From positions 62,001 through 126,000 of the forward strand of contig MU404103.1 of NCBI GenBank assembly GCA_022695795.1: a stretch of DNA of 64,000 nt. Direction: 5' to 3'. The first letter of the stretch is position 1. Each line of letters starts with the position of its first letter. Under the pieces are notes generated by a model. The model saw only the letters and a list, made by a program, of their open reading frames with translations, was not told where the DNA came from and ran no database searches. Origin of the DNA: Biscogniauxia marginata. Lineage: Eukaryota > Ascomycota > Sordariomycetes > Xylariales > Xylariaceae. The position numbers and the translations under genes are program-made. Positions 37,368 to 48,952 of this stretch are shown one piece after another.

Positions 37368-38273
37368 TTAGAGAGAATGGCGAGAACGGTGAAACACATC
37401 TGATGGAGAGTCAGTGTGAGGGGAGCAGTTACAGTGACCATCCTGAGTGCGTGTTTCCTGGAAGCCTGTTGCCATTTTCACCCTAAAGAAGTTATCTAGC
37501 GGATCAATTGCTGCTATAGTGGTGACAATAAGACTAGCTAGCGCAATTAGGGTGCTGATTTTAGTCCAATTTCGTTGGGGAGAATTTAGCCAGTCAGCCA
37601 GTAGCCATGGAACTCCTAGAATGAGGCGTTGTAGTAGCGCTCTGAGTCTTGACAGTTTGTCCACGCACTTTAGTTTCCATCGTGAGACCTCGGTAGCATC
37701 TAGACTCGTGTCTTGAGCTTTTGAATTTAAGTTTTCATAATAGGTGAGCCAGTCTGAATGAGAGATTGGCTGCAAGACTGGAGACACTTCCCGTGGAGTC
37801 ATTGACAGGACTATATTCTTGGCACCAGAAGAGGCTGGAAGTGTAGAAAGTTCATTGAAACTCTTGATTCTCCGAGGATGAGGATGTAACAGGTAAGAAG
37901 ATAGGACTGGTGGTGACTCTTGAGCCTCTCGAGAAGTTGGCTTTGTGTATGGTCGTTTGCTGGGACGATGGGTCGATAGAGGATATGGTGACAGTATGTA
38001 TGAGGAGTTAGAACTATCGTTCGTTTGCGATGTGGGCAATACTCGTATATTAGTTGTTGATTGCCCTCCACAGCAAGAATTTGGCAGTGAGTAGTCCTCG
38101 AGAGTAACGTCTTCCAAATTAAAAAGCCCGCTCTGCCCCCTGACAGGCCTAACAAAGTATGACTCCACCGTGGGAGCGGACCTAGGAGTTCCTGCTCCGG
38201 ATATTGGAGGGCCAAACCACCTGGACCGTTTCGAAGACTTCCGTCGTCCAGGGGCCACCGAAATGAGTGACAT
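37368..38273 (-). CDS. Hypothetical protein with one membrane segment
   Basis: A single 301-aa frame opening MSLISVAPGRRKSSKRSR. I do not recognise a family. The N-terminal 160 residues are Ser/Pro/Arg-rich and probably disordered. A helical, Leu/Trp/Arg-rich stretch covers about 170-235, and residues 238-257 (a run of Ile, Ala, Leu, Val and Thr) look like one transmembrane segment, followed by a short Cys/His-containing tail. The basic N-terminus suggests a tail-anchored or type II protein with most of its length in the cytosol; this is inference. Introns at either end cannot be excluded. No close neighbour suggests a role. Confidence 0.5.
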   Translation of the reverse strand: MSLISVAPGRRKSSKRSRWFGPPISGAGTPRSAPTVESYFVRPVRGQSGLFNLEDVTLEDYSLPNSCCGGQSTTNIRVLPTSQTNDSSNSSYILSPYPLSTHRPSKRPYTKPTSREAQESPPVLSSYLLHPHPRRIKSFNELSTLPASSGAKNIVLSMTPREVSPVLQPISHSDWLTYYENLNSKAQDTSLDATEVSRWKLKCVDKLSRLRALLQRLILGVPWLLADWLNSPQRNWTKISTLIALASLIVTTIAAIDPLDNFFRVKMATGFQETRTQDGHCNCSPHTDSPSDVFHRSRHSL

Positions 38274-39660
38274 TATGTTTGAATACTGCCAAACTGTCAG
38301 CTATTGGGCTCGGACCATGAATAACTGTCTAGAATCGGTTGACGTCTTGAATTGACACGACAAGATAGGAGTTCGAAGTCTAGGGACCTGGGAAACATCC
38401 GAGACGGGGGTTCTTTAGAAATGGCTTGATTTCACCCTCTCAATATCCGCCTAGGCTAACAAAAGACTGTGGCCTGGAGGACCTGATAGCAAACATGCTA
38501 ACACGAAGTTCTCCGAGCTTACGACAGCATTTACACCGAGTCGGTGTGGAACACACCTGTAATGATGGCCAGAAATACCGGAAGGAGATGATCGTTCACG
38601 AGGTTACCATTCCTCAGTGGCCACAATGGTTGTACACTATCAATCAACTTGCTGTTATCGACGAGGCGGCCGATAATCCATGATTACTGGGCCACCGCCA
38701 AACCTAGGCGGACAGGCCCGCTGATGCTGCCATTCGTCAAGCAACGTGTTTGTATGGCGGTGTAACGCAGGGCGCATGGCAAAATGGATGTAGGTGCGGG
38801 AACATGGGGCTATCTCATCGCTTTTGTTGGAAGCCTCATCTAGCTTGGATGTCTTTCTGAAGCCTTCTACTTCCGGCAAACTTGGTGTGTTTGACAGTAC
38901 AAGGTGACCGATGAAACTTGGGTATGAGGCCTGTAACCCTCAGCTGAGTTTCCCCTAGACGTACCTATGGTAGCGTCTTTAGTGTAGTTGCTACTTGATA
39001 GCAGAATAGCCAACCTCGGTTTTTATAGGGGCACCAACCAATGGATGTCATGTCATAATGTAGGTTTGAATAGAAGAATAACTCCTAGCATCATTGGATA
39101 TCTGATTATAGGAGGTGCACGAACCAGTGACAACATTAGGTAGGTACCTAGCCACAATGCAATGCCACAATGCATCGCCACAATGCACCTCCCCGGCCGC
39201 GGGGCATTTCTAGGGGACCTGTACAATAGTACGTAGGTACCTACACGTACATGTTAACTCACCTGGTACTTGCACTTTAGCCATCTTCATGTGTCTTGTC
39301 CTCCATTTCATCTTCTACTGTTGTAACCCAAACTGGAGGCGAGACGTCGAGACGTCGATGACGACGACCAAAGGACTCGGTCCATCAACTCGTCAGCGAT
39401 CTCCATAAGGCAATCTGATCAAGCAAAACATGCCAAAGACACATGTCCAGTGGATTAGTTCCAATTAGCCGTGAGCCGCTGGAGGTCCCCCTCTCATTGG
39501 TTTATGGAGAGATCCATCGCCCAACGCGTCGCTAATTCATTCATTCATCTTCTTTTCTACCCCTACGACAATACAAGTGCAGCTTGATCCTGGGATCATT
39601 AATGAGTTGTTAAAACTTACACATCTTACACAGCGCTCATCTACCCTGCTACCGAACACC
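38274..39660. other. Intergenic region with clustered short repeats
   Basis: No gene is seen. Three CACAATGC units follow each other at 39151-39190. TAGGTAGGTACCTA lies at 39137-39150, and a nearly perfect palindrome centred on GGTACC lies at about 39229-39250. These may belong to the promoter region of the DUF3716 gene. Confidence 0.5.
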
Positions 39661-40853
39661 ATGCCTGAGCACCACGCCGATCCAGATCTACGCTCTATCG
39701 TGGACGCTGCTGCTGCGAGTTGGTTATCACAACGGAGCGTCTCTCCGAGTGTGGATCGCTCTTCATCTGCTCGTAAGTATCGCGTCATTTGAATTATTTG
39801 TTGTCCACTAGGTTCACAGTGTTTCTAGGCAATGACCCTCAACCAACGTCTAGCCAGAAAAGCAATGGAGTACAGGCAATCGACGCTTCTAGCATCCGCA
39901 GTGATGTGATTGCCTGGCACAGTGCCTTGCAGAGTCTGCCAGAGGAGTTCAGAAACAATCCGCTCCCCATCCACCCGCTGGCACAGGCTCTCGCTGACCA
40001 GCCTACCTTGCGGCCGGTCGAGTGGAATCAGTACCGTCAGCAAGGCGGTTTTGTACCCAGGACTCCTCACGACTACAGTTCTTTAATGATCTACATATCC
40101 GGACAGGTCAATCCGAACCCGTGTCGTAATTGCCTGCTGAAGAATGGGCCTTTTGCACGCTGCGTTGTCTCACCTCCTTCCGTGCTAGCTCAGAGCACCT
40201 TGAGACACGCCTGTGCAAATTGCACTTATCAGAACCAATATAAGAAATGCACGAATGCTCCCATCTCGCAGGACGAGATGGCAAGGAGTCAAATGGCCAG
40301 GGCTGTTATGAAGATGAAAAACCCCGTCCCTAGGAACCCAGTCCCGAGAAAACCCAAGACCAACAGTCGTTCCAAAATCGTGAAACAAGACTATGGCCAC
40401 CTAGTCAAGAAGCCGGCTGCGCAAAATATCACTGTCGACTCGTTCGCCGAAAAACTCCGGCAGACCCGGAGTTGGTCACCCCGGTCGCGACGTCGTATGA
40501 AGGCTGAAGTCATGCAATGGCAAGCCGCAATTGCTACCGTTGAAGCAGAGAGGACCCGTGCATCATATCATGCGCCCTCTGGAGAGCACAGGTCCGAAAT
40601 CCCTAGGTTACCCGCTAATAACCAAATTCCTCCGCGGCCTGGCCCCACAACTTCTGCAGCATATATTACTAGCCAGCCAGCTATGGAAGAGTCACCCGCT
40701 TATATGGGAGCTGAGGAATATGGCGAGGACGAGGACCGAGATCAGGATCGAATGGAGGAGGATGAGACTGATAGTGAAGAAGAGCTCGAGTACGAAGGCA
40801 CTTCTTGGGTCGGCTTTGACGAAGTAGGGCCAGTGTTGAAGCCTCCGCGATAG
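39661..40853 (+). CDS. DUF3716 cysteine-motif protein
   Basis: Two exons, 39661-39772 and 39829-40853 (56-bp intron, GTAAGT donor), 378 aa. The earlier CTAG acceptor at 39812 would bring in a stop at once, so the later one is used. Residues 136-178 contain six cysteines in a CxxC-x9-C...CxxC-x8-C pattern (PCRNC, GPFARC, ACANC, KKC). This is the hallmark of DUF3716, a fungal family of unknown function common in Sordariomycetes and probably a metal-binding module. After it come a Lys/Arg-rich stretch and an acidic C-terminal region (about 330-360). Such composition suggests a nuclear protein, but no function is established. It converges on the CoA-transferase gene with 107 bp between stop codons. 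Confidence 0.78.
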
Positions 40854-40960
40854 TTGAGCTCTGGGGTTCATCGGTGGTTCGATACGCAACAATGTTGCCT
40901 TAGGATTGTAATTACTACTAATACTATAAATACCGAAGTAATGACTTTCTGCTACCGATT

Positions 40961-42836
40961 TCATCCAACTTTGTCTGGCCACTCTGCCTTGTATGCGCCC
41001 CTCATACAGCTGCCGGTGTCATATCTAAGCTTCGTAGTCTCATACGTGACTGCCGGCCCAACAAAAACCATATCCTCATCGGATACTCCCAGATCAGCCT
41101 TCATCTTCATGAAATTTCTTGGTTGCAATAACGTGGGAGCCACTTTAGGCAAAGCACCCAGTAACTAATTATGGGCTCTTAGTGGTTGTTTCCTGCTTGT
41201 ACGAAACGAGTTGACCGGGATCACTTACCACTCTCATCTGGCGGTGTAGGTCGTCGTAATACCGCGGCTTCATATCGGGCCACTTCTGGCGCAAGGACTG
41301 CTGTATCTCAGGAGTCTGCGCGCCGAGGGATATCAGGAAGCTGTTTAGTTGGTTGAGCGACATCGAGACAAGATAGTTGCCCCCTTTCCTCGCCCGCTTG
41401 TCCAACGCGTTCATGATAGCGATGCACCCCACGATGCCGGTCTGAAAGTCAGAGTTGGGGAGGAAAGGCATCACGGGCTCCTGCAGATCCCACATCTTAC
41501 CGAACATCCATCCAACGCCCGTAACCGAGTCGCTGATCTGCTGCCAGCCGCTCCGGTGCGCCCAGGGCCCCTTCCACCCGTAGCAGTTCTCGCGCGCGTA
41601 AACTATGCCCTTCCCACGCCGACGCGCGATCTCGTGCACGTATACCGGGCCAAACCCCAGTTTCTCCAGCGCGCCGGGCCGATACCCGTCCAATACAACG
41701 TCCGCGTCTTGGATGAGACGCACCAAGGCCTGCTTTCCAGCCACGGTCTTCAGGTCGAGGTGGGCGTCTCGCTTGCCGAGATTGCTTTCGAAAAGTATCA
41801 TCCCCAGGTCTGGCATTTCCATATTCGACACACGCACCACCGTCGCGCCGAACAGCGCGGCGAGCTTCGCCATCGTGGGGCCCGCAATCGCCCGTGTGAG
41901 ATCGACAATCTTGACGCCCTCCAGCGGCCGGAACGTGCTCGTCTGGACCTCGGGCCACGGTACCGGAGGCAGCTTCTCGCTTGCGAACTCCTCGATCAGA
42001 TAGAGCCCATCGTCGGCAACGGCCTTTCCGTGCTCGCTGTCGCGGTACTCTTCAGGCGTGAGACATATGCTGCCCGCCTGCCGCCAGTGTTCATTCGCCT
42101 CGATACTGGTTTTAAACGTGAGTCAGAAATTACTCTTTCTGGTAAACAAAATGGGGGTTAAACGCATGTCTCGAGAGGAAAATGCTCTCGAACTGTCCAT
42201 ATAAGGAAATTCTAGCTCCCGAAACATGCCAAAATGGGAAATAATGAACTCTTGAAATACATACTCCAACCACGCGGCGTCGAACTGCCCAACCTTCTCG
42301 TCTAGGCGCTGAATAACCTTCATCTCGTCACTCTCGTCATCACGCGCCGGCAGCCCCAGCATCTCCAGGCACGGCGACGAGTCCAGACCCCCGTGCAGGT
42401 GGAAGTAGCGCCCGTCGCGCGTGGCGTACACGTTCGTTACGAGCCGGCGCCACGGGCCCGACTGCTGCGTGGTATCGTACACCGAGTACCGGCGCGCGAG
42501 CTCCGGGTCTGCGATCGTCTGCCCTCCGACCCGCAGCCATAGAAATGAGGTCAAGAACAGCGTCGCCGCGTCGCTGTTGACCTGCACGTCCTGCTTCACG
42601 CCCCACCGCGTCTCCACGATGTAGTTCCCGAGAGTGGCCAGGAGCGCCCATAGCGCGGCGCTGGACTCGGTGCACTTGAGGGGCGCGGGGAGGAAGGGCG
42701 TTGAGAGGGAAGACGGATCGAAGGTGGTGCGTTTGGCCGTGATGGGGAGGGAGGGCGGAAGGGAAAGCCGGGCATCGGGGAGGAGGATGGTGTGTAGGAT
42801 ACGGGAAGCTTCAGATTGGATTGTGTAGGGCTCCAT
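40961..42836 (-). CDS. CaiB/BaiF family (class III) CoA-transferase-like protein
   Basis: Three exons on the minus strand, 42836-42265, 42105-41229 and 41164-40961, for 550 aa; introns of 159 and 64 bp with GTATGT and GTAAGT donors. Class III CoA-transferases move CoA between acyl groups; relatives include alpha-methylacyl-CoA racemase and formyl-CoA transferase. The signature LEGVKIVDLTRAIAGPTMAKLAALFGA is at about 250-278, with DLKTVAGKQALVRLIQDADVVLDGYRPGALEKLG following. Asp410 in PNSDFQTG is in the place of the catalytic aspartate. The N-terminal 240 residues belong to the large fungal form of the family. The last exon (LLGALPKVAPTLL...) is joined in phase 0. Substrate unknown. A long plus-strand frame across it (41349-42161) is a shadow of its high GC content. 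Confidence 0.85.
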
Positions 42837-44964
42837 TGCCAGATGAGTGTATTTAAATAAAAGAATCCCTTTTTACGTGCTCAGTTACCCCAGCTGAATA
42901 AGTGTGTAGTCTCTATGTAGTCAAATTGGGTTTCTTTGGGAAACAACACGTAGCTCGGCCTGCGATGTTCCAGAGCTAGATATTTATATGCGACGGTCTG
43001 CGGGGAAGCACATCCTTCGGAAGGGATTTTACCCAGGTTTATTGTAGCTAGGTACGTGATGCGGCACAGCGTGATGTGGAACTCAAGATAGGAACCGTAT
43101 AACCGGCGGTTAAGTATAATTAAGGACGCCAAGTGTGATTGGCTTACTACAGTAGGTCAACTACATGGTGTGCAGGACTAGGTTTCGTCTGCCTCGCTCG
43201 CTATAATGTAAGTGCCATTGAGTATATCTGATTATTTGATATCCAGCTATGTATATATGCCGTTCTTCAGGGTCGATGATCAGGATAGTTTCAAGTTTTT
43301 GAAGGTTATATTTACATGTAGTTGTCCAGCACAAACCCCTTTCATTTCGGATCATTCTAGTATAAAAGGAGAAGTCACGTTATCATATATCAAAACATAT
43401 CCAGGACTAACTTGCGAGTGATGTAAGATTATAAATTGATTTCCGAAGAAATTTTGACTACAATTCTGATACTGGTGAATCTGGGGTTAGCAACAGGTAC
43501 TTCAACTCAGGCACAATCGGCAATGAAAACATCCCAAAGCCCAGTGAACTCTTATAGCACCGTCTGTAATATCAGAGTTTAGTTTCGAGGTAACTATACT
43601 TACACTCTATCTATATCCGGCGAATGGTAGCCACGTAATCTACGTGTATATCATTCATTCTCATACCTCTTCCCTCTCTTGCTTTCTTTTGTTTCGTTCT
43701 GCTTCTTTATTTCCTTAGATGATTTAGCCTCTCGCCCGTTTAGCTGTTTTCTAGTCGTATCCCTTTGGTTTAATCTTCTAACTGTAATTTTCTCGGTTTA
43801 ATAAATCTTTTTCCTTTTCTTTGGGCCACAGGGGATTTTGGGCCCCGGCACGTTAGGAAACTTTGTCACCGCTAATAATATTAGGGAGTATGAAGGCGTT
43901 CAGCATGGGGGCCATCTATCGAAAGCGGCTAGGACTGAAAAGGGGCTCGCCGATAAACCAAGAAACCTTTGTTTTGATTAATGTAATTTGTTTACAGAAG
44001 CAACTGGGGATTAACAAACCCACCTCGGCGACTTCTTTGTCAGGTCTAAGTATATGCCCTTCTACCTGAGAAAACGATGGCTCGTTAGATGTGGCCATCA
44101 AGCGCATCTACGTCTCTAGTCCTGTGAGACGCATGGAATAAAATGAACGCTTTCACAACTTCTTGGTTGCCGTATCCAAGCAACCTGGAGTTCGGTATTC
44201 TTCTTATTGTAGCTTCTCAACATTTGCCCCTTAAAACCATGTACTGGTGTTGGCGAGTGTTACCGCTCCTGTTAGCCACGCAGTTGTAAAGGCAACAAAT
44301 AATCTGCTATATTAGATCCTTCCGAAGGACCAATATTTTTGGAATGTGGCTTCTGTTGACCTTCTCGTCTATACTTTGCATAGGTAGGCCTTTCCCACAT
44401 ACAGTCATCTCCATTCGAGTTTTATAGAAGGCGCCTATGTAGTTACCATCTAATAGGTGAGGTGTCTGTGTATAAATGGAACCACTTACGTAGCAATTCA
44501 TGTGCACCAATGTGCACGGGTTACATAAGGTTAGGTAGGTACCTGCCTACCATGTAGGTACTTAGGTATTCGTGTCCACAGCTGTTACCTAGAATGGAAT
44601 GGATTAATTTACGTACCATGGAAACACGGATTACCTCGCAACTGCCCCGGTTCGTAGATGTCGTTGTTTCATAAGTCTACTAGCCAGGTGGAAGTTACAA
44701 GTCCTTTAGTTTCACCAGGTCAAGCCCGCAAGGTAAAATACGAAGTCGCCGGTATGTCAATGGATTATCCGTTCCATTCTTGGCCCGTCTCCAGTTCCCC
44801 CTAGTCTTTTCCCACCCGTTGCTTCTTACTCGCTTGCTACCTTCCAGGACGATGATAGAGGCACAAACTAGAGCCGACGCGCCGTTTCTCTATATTGCGG
44901 TTGAGATCACGATGGACACCATTTTCTAATTCCCAAGGCTGCGATAATAAATTGGATATATCAA
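42837..44964. other. Intergenic region, 2.1 kb
   Basis: Nothing codes convincingly here. A GGTAGGTACCTGCCTACC palindrome lies at about 44534-44551, next to further TAGGTACTTAGGTA repeats. The region separates the divergent promoters of the CaiB/BaiF gene and the disordered-protein gene. Confidence 0.5.
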
Positions 44965-47900
44965 ATGCATAGAATGGCGTCCACATCTCCAAGCTTCAGT
45001 ACGAGTTTTCCAGTCCACTTGGGATCTCCAGATACGACGACAAGGAATGATTTACGACCTGCACCGCTCCGAATTCCCCAACGTAAGACAGAGACTAGTA
45101 CCGATGATGCTGAAGACTTATCAACCGATTTTGCTGGACACTCAGGAGAAGCTTCTATCCCGACCTTCCACCACCAACGAATGAGCCATGTTCCACGATT
45201 GCTCTCAGTACGCACGGTGGCCCGGGGTCGTGCTACTGGCTCCAAGCTAGGATCACTTGTGTCGAGGTTCGAAATACTCGATACCGTAAACGGTGCCGAA
45301 TCTAGGTCTTCCCACAATACGGGGGATCCCCACGATGCCAGGTCCATTGCCGTCCCAATACCATCGGGGGGGTTGAAACGAAACCTTCAACTAGAAGCAA
45401 TGGAACAATCCTTACCTTCTTCTATGGAGAAGTCGCAGTCATCTGGACGCTCTACGGGAATATCTCCCCGCCGGGGTCTAACACCAGCAACACCTGAGAG
45501 GAGATCTATGCTCCCGATCAGTACACGATCCAGAGTAGCCACTTCCAAAGGTACAGTCGAGAGTAGTCCTAGGCATAATCGAGGCAAAGATCCTTTTGTT
45601 TCTGCCAAGCCCCAGGACGTAGGAAGATCTGAAAGGAAGAATACGCCAGTCAGCGGTTCACGCTCTGTCTTGACTTACGGTGTTGTCCCTACGGCGAAGC
45701 AGCTAGGTTAGGACTCCCAGTTGATATCAGGTCGTCGAAAGTTGTTCGAACACAAAGAAAGTAAGTACTACCTTGCTTTACACAACTATTTGATACATTA
45801 TGGTATTAGTGTTGACATTTTATGCAGTTTATTCGCCCTTGTCTGGATCGACCAAGGCAACCTTGGATCCCGCTGAATCCCAAGTCTATCAGCAACGTGT
45901 ACCGAGGTCAACTGATCTGTCTCCTCCACTCTTGCCCATGTCCAAGTCCTTCCATGAGAAGTCTTCGGGAAATTTGATATTTCCAAAACCACAATCAATC
46001 GGGACGTTTCAGACCGCACAAGGCTCTAGTTTCATTTATGAGGAGGTAGAGAATAAATATTTGGAGGACAAACCTATAAAGGAGCACGAACCTGTATCAC
46101 CCCAAATAAAATCTACACAAAGGCAGAAACCAAGCGTCGCGGATCTCCGCAAGTCTTTTGAGAAGATTTCGCAACCTTCCACATCGAATCCAACCACGCC
46201 TAGCAGCTCCAAGCTACACTCGAAACCTTTAATTCAGCGTAGCCTCAAGCGAAGCCAGGATTGCGCTCGCCCGTCTGAACTTTTCCACCAGCCGAAGGCT
46301 CTTGATACAGATATTCAAACACAAACGTCCGACGATAATTCACAGATACAGTCGAGCCCCTTAATACAAACTCACCCGACGGCGTTGAAGAGCAATATGC
46401 CAGATTCGTTACAGTCTGCCTCATCCACGGCGTTGCCAGTAAATAGTAGCTCAAGTTTTCTATTACCCAGGAGCAGCCAATTCCTCCAACGACGCACGAT
46501 TCTTCCAACGTCAAACACATCAGATACATTTGTATCTTTCAAGGCGGGTCCTATTAAATACGAACAAGGAGAGTCTGAAGAAGGACAGTATATAGAGAGT
46601 CATGAAGATCCAATTGGTTCTTCTAGTAAAGGCCACATGGATGAAAGTTCGATTTTCTTCTCGAACGAGATAAAGAACTCAAAACAGACGGTTCACAAAG
46701 ATCCTAGAACCCCTACAAGGACACGTAGGCCTTCAAAAAGCCATACGGTTCCAAGACACTCATCAAAGCCAGAGCCCATCACAAGACGCAGCACTAAAGT
46801 ATCTGATCTTCGAAAACTGTTCGATAGATCCTCGAATCGAGGTAACTCTCCAATTCCGTTCATGCATTTCCGGCGCAGCCGTGGCCGGACGATCAATCTC
46901 CCTGAGCTGAACGAACCCGATCCAAAATCATTCTCTAAAGAATCGTTCTCTACGTTGTCAACACAGGCTACCTGCAAAAGGAGAGCTGTAATTCCAGAGC
47001 TTACAACTGAGATTTCGACCAGTGACTTTTCCTGTAACTTTGTCGATAAACCAGAACACCCGGGGGCTATGGTACCCGAGTCGGAGTATGATGGACCAGC
47101 AGATCCAGAGCTCTCAGTCAAGAAGGAGTCTCCGGTCAAAGAGCGCATAGAGCATTTTGAGCGCTTAGATAGTGGCTCCCTGTTTACCAGAACCACCCCT
47201 TACGGCCGTGCCAAGTCCTACGATACTAGTCTTCGTTTTGAATTCGGGAAAGATAAGAAGTGTATCGATAAGAAGAGATCCGTCGGTGGTTGGCGTCCTA
47301 TTCGCGAAAGGGGCACGAAAATGTGGCGACGAATGTCGAGTTCTTTCGGTTATTCCATAGATGGATGTAACAGTAGCGGAAATGGCAACCAAACACTTGG
47401 CTCAAGCTTCCACCCAGCTAGAGAGGCTATCCAGTCTCACAGGCTGGGTTCGCAACAGCGGTATCGCCGTTCAAGTATCTTTGGATATTATTTGTATCGT
47501 TCCTCCGAAACGGAGCGTAGCACGACATACTCATCATATGATGGCTCAAGCATCAATTTCGGCAACATCCCCATAGTTAATCTAGAGAACCGGCCGTCAC
47601 ATGTAAGCTATACTAGCTCATCTCCGGGACACCTACCTATGCGCAAGAGCTTCCCATTGCGAGCCCGCCGCATATCGGACCATTTGAGGCTCTCAAGCGG
47701 CTTTAGCTTCGGACTTGATGGTGCATTGCAGACTAAGGTAGCTAAAGACGGAGACCACTCACCGTCTGAAGGCACTTCGGAGGCGCCAGGTCCCAGTATA
47801 CTACAGGGTGGCCCTCACGCGCTGTCGAAGGCCATATCGAAACAGTCTGCAGCAGAGCGCTGGCGTCGCAGGCAAGAGGAGAAGAAGTTTCGCCGGGGCC

Positions 47901-48301
47901 AGAAGGCGAAAAGGAAAGAAGGGCCAATCCAGGCCAAGAAAAAGTGGAAAGGGAAGGAGAAGGCTAGTGCGTTAACAGACTCCGAGGAGGAGGAGGATGA
48001 TACTAATCAGGCTCGCCGAAACGACAAAGGAAAGGGCAAGGAAGTAGAAGGGCAGCCCAAGGATAAAGCCAAGAGGGAGGGCAGCTGGAGCAAGAAAACG
48101 GCGTCGGGGTTTGTAGTCCACCAGGCCACAGACCTCAAACTCCGCCACCCCAAGCCTCGGCGGCCGGGCCAGGTCAAGCAGATCGTCAACATGTATATGG
48201 AGAAGGCGAGCAGCGGGATCAAGATTGCGGCTAAGGCGGCGAGCCAACACAGCGTCAACAATAGCAACAGCAAAGGTGGTAGTAGCAGCAACGTAGCTTA
48301 A
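44965..48301 (+). CDS. Large disordered basic protein, function unknown
   Basis: Two long frames of the same gene, 44965-45679 and 45828-48301, joined through a short exon (45731-45760) give 1072 aa. The 67-bp intron 45761-45827 has a strong GTAAGT donor and TGCAG acceptor. The first intron is forced by an in-frame TAG at 45709-45711: a 51-nt GT-AG intron at 45680-45730 removes it and keeps frame, but its donor (GTGTTG) is weak. ATG 44974 is an alternative start. The product is Ser/Pro/Lys-rich throughout. A short motif recurs: RRKLFEH, ADLRKSFEK and SDLRKLFDR, plus SRFEIL and RIEHFERL. The end (about 920-1072) is Lys/Arg/Glu-rich, with a GKGKEVEG-type linker. I recognise no catalytic domain; a scaffold or cytoskeleton/polarity role would be a guess. 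Confidence 0.7.
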
Positions 48302-48952
48302 TTTTAGGCTCAACGTCGAAGGACTTTTTATATGTTTAAGGGGTATGAGGGCGGTTGCTACTGATACTGCCTCTTGGTTGAATTAGACGTGTCTCGAGTA
48401 CATAGGAATATTTGTTAGTGAGTTAATCGACCAAAGTTGCTAGGTTAGATGGCTATTGTATTAGTTAACCGTTGAGGAAGTGAAAGCTAATAACTCGAAA
48501 TGAAAAGGAAGAATCAACGGTGTGTTGAGCCGTATATTATTCAGTCCTGATAATGCAATGATGGAGTAAAGCAATGCCAACGAATGTGGCGTACGCGGGC
48601 CATCGTCATAAGACCTCACTCCTTCCAGATACGGATAGTACAAGTAGGACAATTTACTCTAATGTAGTCGCTCTCGTTACCTACAACCGAAATCAGACAG
48701 AAAAATTGGAGTCGCAAAAATTATAGCAATTGTCATCATCTGTATTATCTGGTATCTCCCTATCTACGTTTGTCTATTTGCTTGCCTACACTCTATAATC
48801 CTAAACAGCTGTTCATTGTACTTTATCATAGTATGCTATATTCTCAAAGTCCCTGCCCTACATAGCGTGGTGGTTCCCCTTGACGAAAGACTCCTTTGCG
48901 GAAAAACTGTGTGCGCCGTAACCTAAGTATAGAAAAGGGATGGGTAAACATC
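48302..48952. other. Intergenic region between convergent genes
   Basis: Holds the 3' flanks of the disordered-protein gene and the Vps23 gene. Nothing else is visible. Confidence 0.5.

Noticed and set aside
41349..42161. 270-codon plus-strand frame over the CaiB/BaiF gene
   Set aside because: Antisense to conserved CoA-transferase motifs; no domain features of its own.
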